A stretch of DNA of 34,489 nt from an uncultured Alistipes sp. (GTDB lineage Bacteria > Bacteroidota > Bacteroidia > Bacteroidales > Rikenellaceae), in assembly GCA_910586375.1 (NCBI GenBank), contig CAJUIE010000001.1, forward strand, positions 37,042 through 71,530, written 5' to 3'. The notes beneath the pieces are model-generated. The model ran no database searches. It saw only the letters and a program-made list of their open reading frames with translations, and was not told the origin of the DNA. The position numbers and the translations under genes are program-made. Every line of letters starts with the position of its first letter. Position 1 is the first letter of the stretch. Below are positions 24,230 through 32,091 of the stretch, piece by piece.

Positions 24230-24964
24230 TTATCGGGGTCGGAAAATGATATCTTTGCCGTTGTCACAGAGGGGATCGAGGGGCACCTCGTGGCCGCGGT
24301 CGAGGATGAAGGCGTCGTAGTTCATGGCGGTGAAAAAGCCGATGATCTTCCGGCGGTTATCGCCGCCGGTTTCGATCAACACGCGGGGCCGGAAGCGCTC
24401 CAGCAAGGGCTGCATTTCGCGCATGACGATCCATTCATAGCCTTCGATGTCGCATTTGATGAAGTCGAGACGGGGGAGCCCGGCAAAAAGCTCGCTGCCG
24501 CGGCGCATTTCGGCCGTGAAATTCGTCTGGACAACTTTCCCCGTGTCGTTGATGAAGTTCTGGCCTGTGCCTAAGTAGCCCGTCGTACGGGCCGAGTCGT
24601 TACCCATGCGGACGGGTTTGCGCTGCGTACCCAGAGCAAAGGGGATGATTTCAACGTTTCCACAGCAGCGAACGTTGTAACTCAGTACTTTGCGAATGGG
24701 TGCCACGGGTTCCACAGCGTAAACCTTACCGTCGGTCCCGGCCAGCTGCGAGAGCGGTCGGGTGTAGTAGCCCAAGTTAGCGCCAAGATCCAGACACACG
24801 TCGCCCGGGTCGACTAACTGCGGCAGGTAGCAGACATATTCCGTCGCCGGGGCATAGCGGCCGAGGCCGAACCGGCGAAAGAGAAAAAAAAGAGTGCTGA
24901 CCGTACGAAGGTAGCCTTCGAGCGGCAGCAACCGGTAGAGGATTTTGTGCAGCAGTCGGAACAC
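24230..24964 (-). CDS. FkbM-family SAM-dependent methyltransferase
   Basis: This 244-aa protein has an amphipathic or hydrophobic start (MFRLLHKILYRLLPL, TVSTLFFLF) and a Rossmann methyltransferase core. Motif I is CLDLGANLGYYT (57-68), the acidic end of strand 2 is VYAVEPVAP, and the FkbM-defining segment is DFIKCDIEGYEW. FkbM enzymes O-methylate sugars of polysaccharides, glycolipids or natural products. The substrate here is unknown, and no glycan biosynthesis genes flank it. One base separates it from the upstream hydrolase. Confidence 0.88.
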   Translation of the reverse strand: MFRLLHKILYRLLPLEGYLRTVSTLFFLFRRFGLGRYAPATEYVCYLPQLVDPGDVCLDLGANLGYYTRPLSQLAGTDGKVYAVEPVAPIRKVLSYNVRCCGNVEIIPFALGTQRKPVRMGNDSARTTGYLGTGQNFINDTGKVVQTNFTAEMRRGSELFAGLPRLDFIKCDIEGYEWIVMREMQPLLERFRPRVLIETGGDNRRKIIGFFTAMNYDAFILDRGHEVPLDPLCDNGKDIIFRPR

Positions 24965-24965
24965 G

Positions 24966-25637
24966 TCAGCCCTTGTAGTTTACTTCGTTGTTGAGGACCT
25001 CGACAATAAAAGGGTTGTAGAGCGCCTCGTGGCCGAGCGTTGTTTCGGGACCGTGCCCCGGGCAGACCTTTACTTCGTCGCCCAATGGCAGCAGGCGGTC
25101 GAGGATCGAGCGCATGATCCACGAATAATCGCCGCCCGGGAGGTCAGTGCGGCCTATCGATTCGCGGAAAAGGGTGTCGCCCGTGAAGAGGACGCCGGCC
25201 GAAGGTTCATAGAGCGCCACATGTCCGGGCGTATGGCCCGGTGTGGGGATCACCTCCAAAAGCGTGTTGCCGAAGCGGATTTCGGTCGTTGTGTCAAGGT
25301 CCGCGTCGATCGTCGGGGGTATGGCGCCAACCTTCACGCCGAAGATCGAACCGCTCGTTTGGGCGTTTTCCAGCAGGAAGCGGTCCTTGCCCGAGAGGGC
25401 GAACGGAATGCCATAACGCTGCTGAAGATGGCTGACGCCCAACACATGGTCGAAGTGACCGTGTGTGTTGACGGCCATAACGGGACGCAGACCGTGGCGG
25501 GCGATGAAGTCGTCAAGAGCGGCGTTTTCGCGTTCGTCGCAGCTGCCGGCGTCGACAATTATAGCCTCGGAGGTCTCGTCCCAGACGATGTAGGTATTCT
25601 CCCCGATGGGATTGAACGTGAGCGAAGCGGTCTTCAT
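24966..25637 (-). CDS. MBL-fold hydrolase, glyoxalase II-like
   Basis: This 223-aa metallo-beta-lactamase-fold hydrolase has NTHGHFDH (His59, His61, Asp63, His64), TPGHTPGHVALY, GDTLFRESIGRTDLPGG and a final CPGHGPETTLGHE, giving a complete dinuclear metal site. The short form without the C-terminal helical substrate domain resembles YcbL-type glyoxalase-II-like thioesterases; the true substrate is open. A TATCTTTG -7 element lies 20 bp upstream of its ATG. Confidence 0.92.
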   Translation of the reverse strand: MKTASLTFNPIGENTYIVWDETSEAIIVDAGSCDERENAALDDFIARHGLRPVMAVNTHGHFDHVLGVSHLQQRYGIPFALSGKDRFLLENAQTSGSIFGVKVGAIPPTIDADLDTTTEIRFGNTLLEVIPTPGHTPGHVALYEPSAGVLFTGDTLFRESIGRTDLPGGDYSWIMRSILDRLLPLGDEVKVCPGHGPETTLGHEALYNPFIVEVLNNEVNYKG

Positions 25638-25656
25638 AACAATGATTCTTTTGGTG

Positions 25657-25664
25657 CAAAGATA
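25657..25664 (-). promoter_or_regulatory. -7 promoter element for MBL-fppM-trmD direction
   Basis: TATCTTTG on the minus strand matches TAnnTTTG exactly and is identical to the cdd -7 element. No clear TTTG lies about 20 bp further upstream, so the -33 is weak. This intergenic region is divergent: on the plus strand TATATTTA (25687-25694) is one mismatch from a -7 for the hydrolase gene, also without a good -33. The element precedes the MBL-fold hydrolase, FkbM methyltransferase and trmD genes. Confidence 0.5.
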
Positions 25665-25715
25665 ACGCTTTTCGACGGATTATACTTATATTTACAGCTG
25701 CAAAACAGAATGTTT

Positions 25716-26534
25716 ATGATGCGACTGCTGTTTCTGATTTTTGTGGCCACAGTCGTGGCTGGAGGCTTGCGGGCCCAGCCGGCAGGGTACCGCTTCGAGC
25801 GGAGTATAGCTTATCGCCCGGCGGAGGGCGACGCTCAGATCGACACGATGTGCCGGCTGGACATCTGCTGTCCGACTGCCAGGAAGGGTTTTGCCACCGT
25901 CGTCTGGTTTCATGGCGGAGGGCTCGAAGGAGGAGAGCGCGAAATACCCGCGGCGCTGTGCGACAAGGGATTCGCGGTCGTGGGCGTCGGCTATCGCCTG
26001 GTGCCTCAGGTGGAAGTAGCCGACTGCATCGACGATGCGGCCGCCGCCGTGGCCTGGGTAGTGAGGCATATCGCCTCTTATGGCGGCGACCCGCGCAAGA
26101 TTTTCGTGGCGGGCCACTCGGCGGGTGGTTATCTGACGACGATGGTGGGCATGGACAAACGCTGGCTGGCGCCTTATGGCATCGATCCCGACACGACTTT
26201 CGTGGCGTTGATTCCTTATAGCGGTCAGGCGATTACCCACTTCGCACGTCGGCGCGAGATGGGCAAGGCCGAAACCGAGCCGTGGGCCGACGATATGGCG
26301 CCGCTCTCCCATGTACGGCCCGATTGCCCGCCTCTGCTGCTCCTCTCGGGAGACCGGGAGCAGGAGATGCTGGGCCGTTACGAGGAGAACGCTTATTTTT
26401 GGCGAATGTTGCGCGTGGCGGGGCACCCCGATGCACGGCTCTGCGAGTTCGACGGATATAACCACGGCAATATGCCTCAGGCCGGGCATCCCGTGGCGGT
26501 GCGCTATATCCGCGAAAAATTGGCGGAGCAATAA
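25716..26534 (+). CDS. Secreted alpha/beta hydrolase (esterase/acylesterase type)
   Basis: This 272-aa protein has a signal peptide (MMRLLFLIFVATVVAGGLRA, cut before QPAG) and the serine-hydrolase fold. The oxyanion-hole HGGG is at 66-69, the nucleophile elbow GHSAGG at 133-138 (Ser135), the probable acid is Asp213 in SGDREQE, and the base His250 is in GYNHGN. It belongs to the broad esterase/lipase family that in gut Bacteroidetes includes acetyl- and feruloyl-esterases; no carbohydrate locus flanks it, so the substrate is open. ATGs at 25710 and 25719 are alternative starts. It is read away from the MBL-fold gene and ends 67 bp before lpxB. Confidence 0.87.
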   Translation: MMRLLFLIFVATVVAGGLRAQPAGYRFERSIAYRPAEGDAQIDTMCRLDICCPTARKGFATVVWFHGGGLEGGEREIPAALCDKGFAVVGVGYRLVPQVEVADCIDDAAAAVAWVVRHIASYGGDPRKIFVAGHSAGGYLTTMVGMDKRWLAPYGIDPDTTFVALIPYSGQAITHFARRREMGKAETEPWADDMAPLSHVRPDCPPLLLLSGDREQEMLGRYEENAYFWRMLRVAGHPDARLCEFDGYNHGNMPQAGHPVAVRYIREKLAEQ

Positions 26535-26601
26535 CATAGCGAAGATTTTTAAGGTGGCCTGCTCCGACGGGGACCTGAATAATTATGAAATTCGAATTGT
26601 C

Positions 26602-27735
26602 ATGAAATATTTCCTTCTTGCCGGCGAGCCGTCGGGCGATCTGCACGGCGCCAACCTGATCGAAGGGCTGAAGAAAGCCGACCCCGAAGCCGAGTTCTGC
26701 TTCTGGGGCGGCGACCGGATGGCCGCGGCGGGCGGCCGCGAAAACCTGCGGAAGCACTATCGCGAAACCTCGTTCTTCGGCATCGTGCAGGTGCTGCGCA
26801 ACCTCCGCACGATCAAGCGCCAGATGCGCGAATGCCAGGCCGACATTGCGGCGTTTGCTCCCGACGTGTTGATTCTCGTCGACTATCCCGGTTTCAACAT
26901 GAAGATGGCCCGCTGGGCCAAGGAGCACGGCATCCGCACGTTCTATTATATAGCCCCCAAGGTGTGGGCCTGGCGCGAGTGGAGGATCAAGGCCATCCGC
27001 AGGTATGTCGACCGGCTGTTCATCATCTTTCCGTTCGAACGCGAGTATTTCCGCCGCAAGGGCATCGAGCCGATTTTCGGGGGCAACCCCCTGGTCGATG
27101 CCCTCGAAGCACGCCGCGCAACGCTCCCCACGCCCGAGGAGTTCCGCCGCAAACACAGGTTAGACGAGCGGCCTATCGTGGCGCTGGTAGCCGGAAGCCG
27201 CCGGGGCGAAATCCGCGACAACCTGCCACTCATGACACGGCTGGCCGAACGTTTCCCCGGACATCAGTTCGTCGTCACGGGAGTACCGTGGCTCGAACGA
27301 TCGCTCTACGACCGCTACATGGCCGGCAGCGACCTCCGCTACGTTTGCGACGAGACCTACGAAACGCTCCATGTGGCCGAGGCGGCGGTGGTAACCTCCG
27401 GCACGGCGACACTCGAAACAGCCCTCTTAGGTATTCCCGAAGTAGTGGTCTACCGCACACTGTGGTTTCAGGTGAAGTTGCAGCCCTACGTGCTGAAGTG
27501 CCCATGGGTGTCGCTCGTGAACCTCAACCTCGGGCGCGAAGCTGTCACCGAAATCATCCAGTCGGACCTCTCCGTCGACCGGGCCGAACGCGAACTGCGG
27601 GCTATCGTGGCCGGCGGTGCGAAACGCGACCGGATGTTGGCCGATTTCGAGGAGCTACGCGCCGTCATCGGCGGCCCGGGTGCCAGCGAACGCTTCGCCC
27701 GGCGGATGGTGGAGGAACTGGATGATAAGCAATAA
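26602..27735 (+). CDS. lpxB: Lipid-A-disaccharide synthase LpxB
   Basis: LpxB (GT19) joins UDP-2,3-diacylglucosamine and lipid X to form the lipid A disaccharide at the inner membrane. The 377-aa protein starts MKYFLLAGEPSGDLHGANLI; the family usually reads GEASGD, here GEPSGD. It then shows LVDYPGFNMKMA, YYIAPKVWAWREWRIK, GGNPLVD, a VAGSRRGEI nucleotide-site motif and TSGTATLETALLG. Length fits Bacteroidetes. I chose ATG at 26602; the frame is open upstream through the hydrolase end but lacks homologous character. No promoter is evident, so it may be read with the hydrolase gene. Confidence 0.95.
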   Translation: MKYFLLAGEPSGDLHGANLIEGLKKADPEAEFCFWGGDRMAAAGGRENLRKHYRETSFFGIVQVLRNLRTIKRQMRECQADIAAFAPDVLILVDYPGFNMKMARWAKEHGIRTFYYIAPKVWAWREWRIKAIRRYVDRLFIIFPFEREYFRRKGIEPIFGGNPLVDALEARRATLPTPEEFRRKHRLDERPIVALVAGSRRGEIRDNLPLMTRLAERFPGHQFVVTGVPWLERSLYDRYMAGSDLRYVCDETYETLHVAEAAVVTSGTATLETALLGIPEVVVYRTLWFQVKLQPYVLKCPWVSLVNLNLGREAVTEIIQSDLSVDRAERELRAIVAGGAKRDRMLADFEELRAVIGGPGASERFARRMVEELDDKQ

Positions 27736-27742
27736 AAAAACG

Positions 27743-27859
27743 ATGACCGAATCCTTTGTCGTGGCGGAAACGACGATCGCCGTGGTGCGGATGGTGGTTC
27801 TGTTTGCCGGAGTCATTGCCATCGCGGCACGTGTGGAAATGTTCAATCATAATAAGTGA
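27743..27859 (+). CDS. Possible 38-aa single-span membrane miniprotein
   Basis: This short open frame sits in the 127-bp gap between lpxB and the FAH gene, starting 7 bp after the lpxB stop and ending 3 bp before the FAH ATG, as expected for a translated operon member. The product has a short polar start (MTESFVVAETT), one hydrophobic stretch (VVRMVVLFAGVIAIAA) and a polar end (RVEMFNHNK). I do not recognise it. It could equally be spacer sequence; conservation in relatives would decide. Confidence 0.4.
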   Translation: MTESFVVAETTIAVVRMVVLFAGVIAIAARVEMFNHNK

Positions 27860-27862
27860 CCG

Positions 27863-28495
27863 ATGAAAATCATCTGCATAGGTCGCAATTACCGGGCGCA
27901 TGCCGGGGAGCTGCACCGGGATACGGGGCTGGCGGCGGATACGACCGAACCGATTTGGTTTCTGAAGCCCGACACGGCGATGCTGCGCAACAACGACCCA
28001 TTCTACATCCCGGCATTTTCGCGGGAGGTACATTATGAATGCGAATTGGTAGTGAAGGTCAACCGCGTGGGCCGGGCCATCGAGGAGCGTTTCGCCCATC
28101 GCTATTACGACGAGGTGGGCGTCGGTATCGACTTCACGGCTCGCGACCTCCAACGCCGGGCCATTGCCGGGGGGCTGCCGTGGGAGGCTGCCAAAGCATT
28201 CGACTACTCGGCGGCGATTCCGCCCCATTTCGTCCCGCTGGCCGAGGTGGGCGGCGACGTGCAGAACCTCCGTTTCGCCCTCTCCGTCAACGGCGAAGTG
28301 CGCCAAAAAGGAGATACGGCCGACATGCTTTTCAGTGTAGACCACATCATCGCAGCGGTTTCACAGTATATCACTCTGCGCATGGGCGACCTTATCTACA
28401 CCGGAACTCCCGCGGGTGTGGGACCTGTAGCTCCCGGTGATTGCCTGCGCGCCACGCTCGAAGGACGCGAATTGTTGAATTTCGACATAAGATAA
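27863..28495 (+). CDS. Fumarylacetoacetate hydrolase (FAH)-family protein
   Basis: This 210-aa protein is a compact FAH-fold enzyme. It starts KIICIGRNYRAHA, as in YcgM/FAHD1-type acylpyruvate hydrolases. It shows the metal ligands Glu59 and Glu61 in HYECELVVK and Asp90 in VGIDFTARDLQ, the KAFDYSAAIPP segment, and GDLIYTGTPAGVGPV near the end. Relatives hydrolyse acylpyruvates or decarboxylate oxaloacetate; the substrate cannot be fixed here. It follows the 38-aa open frame and lpxB on the same strand. Confidence 0.92.
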   Translation: MKIICIGRNYRAHAGELHRDTGLAADTTEPIWFLKPDTAMLRNNDPFYIPAFSREVHYECELVVKVNRVGRAIEERFAHRYYDEVGVGIDFTARDLQRRAIAGGLPWEAAKAFDYSAAIPPHFVPLAEVGGDVQNLRFALSVNGEVRQKGDTADMLFSVDHIIAAVSQYITLRMGDLIYTGTPAGVGPVAPGDCLRATLEGRELLNFDIR

Positions 28496-28575
28496 TCGGG
28501 CCTCCTCAGAGGGAGACTTCGGTCCGCCAGCCTGATGGCTGACTTTATTGCGACGACCGCCGATCGCCGATCGTC

Positions 28576-28654
28576 CGGGCCGCAGCCACCCCGGGCGGAG
28601 GCTCGACACGCTGTGTCCCGCTCCGCTGGCTACGGCCCGAATGAGTAAATATTC
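28576..28654 (-). repeat. Intergenic repeat copy B (two blocks) between FAH gene and maf
   Basis: The 178-bp gap between the FAH gene and maf holds the same two blocks as the murC-ftsQ gap, in the opposite order. On the minus strand block 2 (28621-28654) contains ATTTACTCATTCGGGCC and ends GCGGAG. Block 1 (28576-28604) begins GAGCCTCCGCCCGGGGTGGC. By eye about 24 of 29 positions of block 1 match the other copy. The rest of the gap holds further inverted repeats (CGATCGCCGATCG) and no open frame I would support. Confidence 0.55.
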
Positions 28655-28673
28655 ACTTTGTTACTTTGTAAAA

Positions 28674-29270
28674 ATGTTGCTTCACGAAAAACTCCGGCCC
28701 TACCGTCTGCTGCTGGCGTCGCAGTCACCGCGACGACGTCAGCTGCTGAAAGAGTGCGGCCTTCCCTACGCACTGGCTCCTCAATACGATTGCAAAGAGG
28801 TCTATCCCGACCGCCTGGCCCCCGAAGAGGTCCCGGCCTACCTCTCACAGCTCAAAAGCAGCGCCTACCCCGCGCCGCTGGGCCCCGGTGACATCCTGAT
28901 GACCGCAGACACCGTAGTCATACTCGACGGTCGTGTATTGGGCAAGCCCAGCGACCGCAACGACGCCTTCGCCATGCTGCGCCGGCTGTCGGGGCACTGC
29001 CATACGGTGGTCTCGGGCGTGACGTTCCGCACGGCTACGCGCCGCCACACCTTCTCGGCCAGCTCCAACGTGTGGTTCCGCGTACTCAGCGACGAAGAGA
29101 TCAACTACTACCTCGACAACCACCGTCCCTACGATAAAGCCGGCAGCTACGGCATCCAGGAGTGGATTGGCTACGCGGCTATCGAGCGCATCGACGGCTC
29201 GTTCTTCAACGTCATGGGTCTGCCGATCCAACGTGTATATACCGAACTCGAAAAATTCATCGATCTATGA
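28674..29270 (+). CDS. maf: Maf-family nucleotide pyrophosphatase
   Basis: Maf enzymes hydrolyse dTTP/UTP or modified NTPs to monophosphates, keeping odd nucleotides out of nucleic acid, and are linked to septum control. The 198-aa protein has LLLASQSPRRRQLL (12-25, the S-x-R-R signature), the acidic catalytic motif MTADTVV (Asp79), LGKP (89-92), and the distal YDKAGSYGIQEW. ATG at 28674 fits the family; an in-frame ATG at 28641 is possible but lies in the repeat block. TTACTTTG (28661-28668) is a near -7 but too close to this ATG to be secure. Its TGA overlaps the ATG of the S46 peptidase. Confidence 0.94.
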   Translation: MLLHEKLRPYRLLLASQSPRRRQLLKECGLPYALAPQYDCKEVYPDRLAPEEVPAYLSQLKSSAYPAPLGPGDILMTADTVVILDGRVLGKPSDRNDAFAMLRRLSGHCHTVVSGVTFRTATRRHTFSASSNVWFRVLSDEEINYYLDNHRPYDKAGSYGIQEWIGYAAIERIDGSFFNVMGLPIQRVYTELEKFIDL

Positions 29271-31246
29271 AGCGCACCTTACTGACCCTCTTTTCGCTGC
29301 TGCTCCTCTGTCCGGCCCGGGCAGACGAGGGCATGTGGCTTCCGAGCCTCATCTCGCACCGCATCCACGACATGCGCGCCAAGGGCTTCCGCCTCACCGC
29401 CGAGGATATTTATTCGATCAACAAAGCCTCGATGAAAGATGCCGTGGTGCTCTTCGGTGGCGGCTGCACAGGAGAGCTGGTCTCGCCCGAGGGGTTGCTG
29501 CTGACCAATCACCACTGCGGATACGGCGCCATACAGCGCCACTCGTCAGTCGAAAATGACTACCTCACCCACGGATTCTGGGCCCGTACGCGCAGCGAGG
29601 AGCTGCCCAACGAGGGCCTCAACGTCAAGTTTCTGGTCCGCATGGAGGATGTCACCAACCGCATAGCGGCCGGCGAAACGGCCGAAGAACTCATCTGCAA
29701 AGCCGAAGCCGAGGGTAAAGGCTACAAGGCCGTCGTCGAACAAATGTATTACGGCAACCAGCAGTTTCTGTTCCTCTACGAGCAGTTCGACGACGTGCGC
29801 TTAGTAGCCGCACCGCCTTCGTCGATCGGCAAATTCGGTGGCGACACGGACAACTGGATCTGGCCCCGCCACACGGGTGATTTCTCGGTCTTCCGCATCT
29901 ACGCCGGTCCGGACAACAAGCCTGCGGCCTACTCACGCGACAATGTACCCTACCGTCCGAAAAAACACTTCACGATCTCGACAAAAGGGGTTCAGGAGGG
30001 CGATTTCACGATGATCTACGGCTTCCCGGGCAATACCCAGCAATACCTCCTCTCCGACGCCGTGAAGTATATCGCCGAGGTGTCTGATCCTATGAAGATC
30101 GCCATCCGCACCGGCCGGCTCGACATCATTGCCCGGGCACAGGCAAGCGACCCGGCATTGCGTATCCACTACGCAGCCAGGCATGCCGCGATAGCCAATG
30201 CCTGGAAAAAGTGGCAGGGCGAAGTGTTGGGGCTGAAGCGCCTGAACACCTGCGAAAAGAAAGCGGCGGCCGAGAAACATTTTGCCCAAGCAACAGGCGA
30301 CAGCGAAGTGATAGCCCTGCTGCGGGAGGAGATCAAGCGCACACTACCCTATTATTATACGCGCGAGCTGCTGGGCGAAACTCTTCTCACCTTGGGCTAC
30401 GCCTACACGGAAGAAGAAAAAGCCGACCCGCTTTTCGCTAAACGCGAAGCGGTCGAAAGAGCCCTCTACCGCCTGGCATTCAGCGAATATGCCTCCCGCA
30501 ACACCCATCTGGAGCCAATCGGGCAATTTCAGGCAGGCGTCGAACAGTACGGCTCCCCGGAAGCCTATGCGGATCACATCTTCGTACTGGCCGTAAACGA
30601 TCCGCAGAACGAGGAACTCAAAGCCCTGAAAGCGGCGATCGCTGCTCTCCACACCCGAATCCTCGAAGAATTGGGTACCAAGACCCTGCGCAACTTCAAC
30701 AGCGCCCGCATGAACGAACTCTACGCCCGCTATGTCGAGGGGCTGCGCCGTCTGGCCGCTCGCGAGGGCCGCGAGGGCGAGATGTTTCCCGATGCCAACC
30801 TCACGCTGCGCGTGGCTTACGGCTCTGTCGCTGGCTACGAGTACGCCGACGGCGAGTACCACAAGCCCCTGACGACCCTCGACGGCATCATCGCCAAGGA
30901 CGACCCCGCCGTTTACGACTACGACATCCCGCAGTCGCTGCGCGAGCTCCACGCCTCGAAGGACTACGGCCGGTGGGGTATCGAAATCGACGGCCACCGC
31001 ACAGTGCCGGTCTGCTTCCTGGCGACCAACCACACCACGGGCGGCAACTCCGGTTCGCCGATCCTCAATGCCCACGGCGAACTGGTGGGCATCAACTTCG
31101 ACCGCACGTGGCGCTCGACGATGAGCGACATCGAGTTCGACCCTACAATCTGCCGCAACATCGCCGTCGACATCCGCTACGTACTGCTGGTCATCGACCG
31201 CATAGGCAACGCCGGTTATCTGATCGACGAAATGACGCTCCGCTGA
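29267..31246 (+). CDS. S46-family dipeptidyl peptidase, DPP11-like
   Basis: This is a secreted serine exopeptidase that frees dipeptides from peptide N-termini for uptake in the periplasm. The 659-aa protein has a signal peptide (MKRTLLTLFSLLLLCPARA) and the chymotrypsin-like triad regions LLLTNHHCGYG (His83), DNWIWPRHTGDFS (Asp, 195-206) and TGGNSGSP (Ser595). A helical cap lies between. The residue 18 positions after the Ser is Arg613 (NFDRTW). This is the position that is Arg in DPP11 (Asp/Glu preference) and Gly in DPP7, so acidic P1 preference is expected. It is about 60 residues shorter than Porphyromonas DPP11. Its ATG overlaps the maf stop (ATGA). Confidence 0.93.
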   Translation: MKRTLLTLFSLLLLCPARADEGMWLPSLISHRIHDMRAKGFRLTAEDIYSINKASMKDAVVLFGGGCTGELVSPEGLLLTNHHCGYGAIQRHSSVENDYLTHGFWARTRSEELPNEGLNVKFLVRMEDVTNRIAAGETAEELICKAEAEGKGYKAVVEQMYYGNQQFLFLYEQFDDVRLVAAPPSSIGKFGGDTDNWIWPRHTGDFSVFRIYAGPDNKPAAYSRDNVPYRPKKHFTISTKGVQEGDFTMIYGFPGNTQQYLLSDAVKYIAEVSDPMKIAIRTGRLDIIARAQASDPALRIHYAARHAAIANAWKKWQGEVLGLKRLNTCEKKAAAEKHFAQATGDSEVIALLREEIKRTLPYYYTRELLGETLLTLGYAYTEEEKADPLFAKREAVERALYRLAFSEYASRNTHLEPIGQFQAGVEQYGSPEAYADHIFVLAVNDPQNEELKALKAAIAALHTRILEELGTKTLRNFNSARMNELYARYVEGLRRLAAREGREGEMFPDANLTLRVAYGSVAGYEYADGEYHKPLTTLDGIIAKDDPAVYDYDIPQSLRELHASKDYGRWGIEIDGHRTVPVCFLATNHTTGGNSGSPILNAHGELVGINFDRTWRSTMSDIEFDPTICRNIAVDIRYVLLVIDRIGNAGYLIDEMTLR

Positions 31247-31284
31247 GCAGCCGCGAGGCAACCCGACCGTTTCTTGCCGAAAAA

Positions 31285-31316
31285 TTTGGCAGTTTGAAAT
31301 TTATGAACTATATTTG
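31285..31316 (+). promoter_or_regulatory. Bacteroidetes-type promoter for tRNA-Leu
   Basis: TTTG (31285-31288) is followed after 20 bases by TATATTTG (31309-31316), both exact consensus matches. The tRNA starts 29 bases after the -7 element. Confidence 0.8.
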
Positions 31317-31344
31317 CACTCCCGAATGATACACAGGGAGTGTC

Positions 31345-31429
31345 GCCCAGGTGGTGAAATTGGTAGACACGCTACTTTGAGGGGGTAGTGAACGTTTAGT
31401 TCGTGCAAGTTCGAGTCTTGTCCTGGGCA
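31345..31429 (+). tRNA. tRNA-Leu (anticodon GAG)
   Basis: This 85-nt class II tRNA has acceptor arm GCCCAGG pairing with CCTGGGC and discriminator A at 31429. The D-arm is TGGTGAAATTGGTAGACA, and the anticodon arm CTACT-TTGAGGG-GGTAG carries GAG after U33 and G37. A long variable arm (GAAC-GTTTA-GTTC) and T-arm GCAAG-TTCGAGT-CTTGT complete it. CCA is not encoded. It reads CUC and CUU Leu codons. Confidence 0.97.
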
Positions 31430-31436
31430 CTGAAAG

Positions 31437-31468
31437 CCGCGTCTGACGAAAGTCGGGCGCGGTTTTTT
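31437..31468 (+). terminator. Rho-independent terminator of tRNA-Leu
   Basis: An 11-bp stem (CCGCGTCTGAC with GTCGGGCGCGG, some G-T pairs) closes a GAAA tetraloop and is followed by six T (31463-31468). It begins 8 bases after the tRNA. Confidence 0.92.
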
Positions 31469-31570
31469 CGTATTCTGCCGGCACGGTTCGCCGCACTCCT
31501 CCCAAAGAAGTCCTCTCTCTCCGCACGGGCAAATCATCCCCACAAAACAAATGCGCTCTAAGGAAACACA

Positions 31571-31598
31571 ACGCCCCGCCTTGCAAAAGGCGGGGCGT
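31571..31598 (-). terminator. Strong hairpin terminating nrdDG, possibly bidirectional
   Basis: A perfect 10-bp stem (ACGCCCCGCC with GGCGGGGCGT) encloses an 8-nt loop, 22 bp after the nrdG stop. The following bases on the minus strand are only moderately T-rich (TGTGTTTCC), so termination may be partly factor-dependent. The 31469-31570 stretch between this and the tRNA terminator shows nothing else I would support. Confidence 0.75.
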
Positions 31599-31620
31599 CT
31601 ATTCTCCGTTTTATCTCGGA

Positions 31621-32088
31621 TCACTTGCGGCGGAACAGCCCGGTGATGTCCTCCATCTGCCCGTCGGAAGCGATGCGGTAGAGACGCTGGTTGGTTGTAG
31701 GCGACGAGAGAGGGCCCCGCGCCTCGTCCCAGGGTCCCAACTTAACGTAATCGAAAGCCCGGGGATCGAGCCCTGCCGGCAGCTCGGGCCGTCCGGAGTA
31801 CCACCCGGTCTTAAGCGAAGGTCTGAACTCGCGCACAACGCCTGCCAGACGCGCGATTTCCAGAGGTGCCGCGTCTCCGCCCATGAAGCAGACGCACGTA
31901 ATGGAACGTCCATAACGCTCGAGCAGGGCCCGCAGCGTATCGTCGTCGAGCACATCGCCCCGGTCGGCGATCAGGTGAGGGCTATGGCATCCGGGGCACC
32001 GGTTAGGACACCCCGTAATGTTGACAGCCAACGTGGTTTCGCCGGGAACCTCGGCGAAAACCACGTCGAAATTGTGATAACGGACCAT
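31621..32088 (-). CDS. nrdG: Anaerobic ribonucleotide reductase activating enzyme NrdG
   Basis: NrdG is the radical SAM activase that installs the glycyl radical on NrdD. The 155-aa protein has the classical cluster motif C27-X3-C31-X2-C34 (GCPNRCPGCHSPHL), then CVCFMGGDAAP (SAM-binding GGE-like motif, here GGD) and VKLGPWDEARGPL, typical of the family. Length is normal. It starts 3 bp after nrdD and shares its promoter. Confidence 0.96.
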   Translation of the reverse strand: MVRYHNFDVVFAEVPGETTLAVNITGCPNRCPGCHSPHLIADRGDVLDDDTLRALLERYGRSITCVCFMGGDAAPLEIARLAGVVREFRPSLKTGWYSGRPELPAGLDPRAFDYVKLGPWDEARGPLSSPTTNQRLYRIASDGQMEDITGLFRRK

Positions 32089-32091
32089 CGT

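Noticed and set aside
31301..31624. Minus-strand frames of about 90-107 codons over the tRNA region
   Set aside because: They cover tRNA-Leu and both terminators in antisense.
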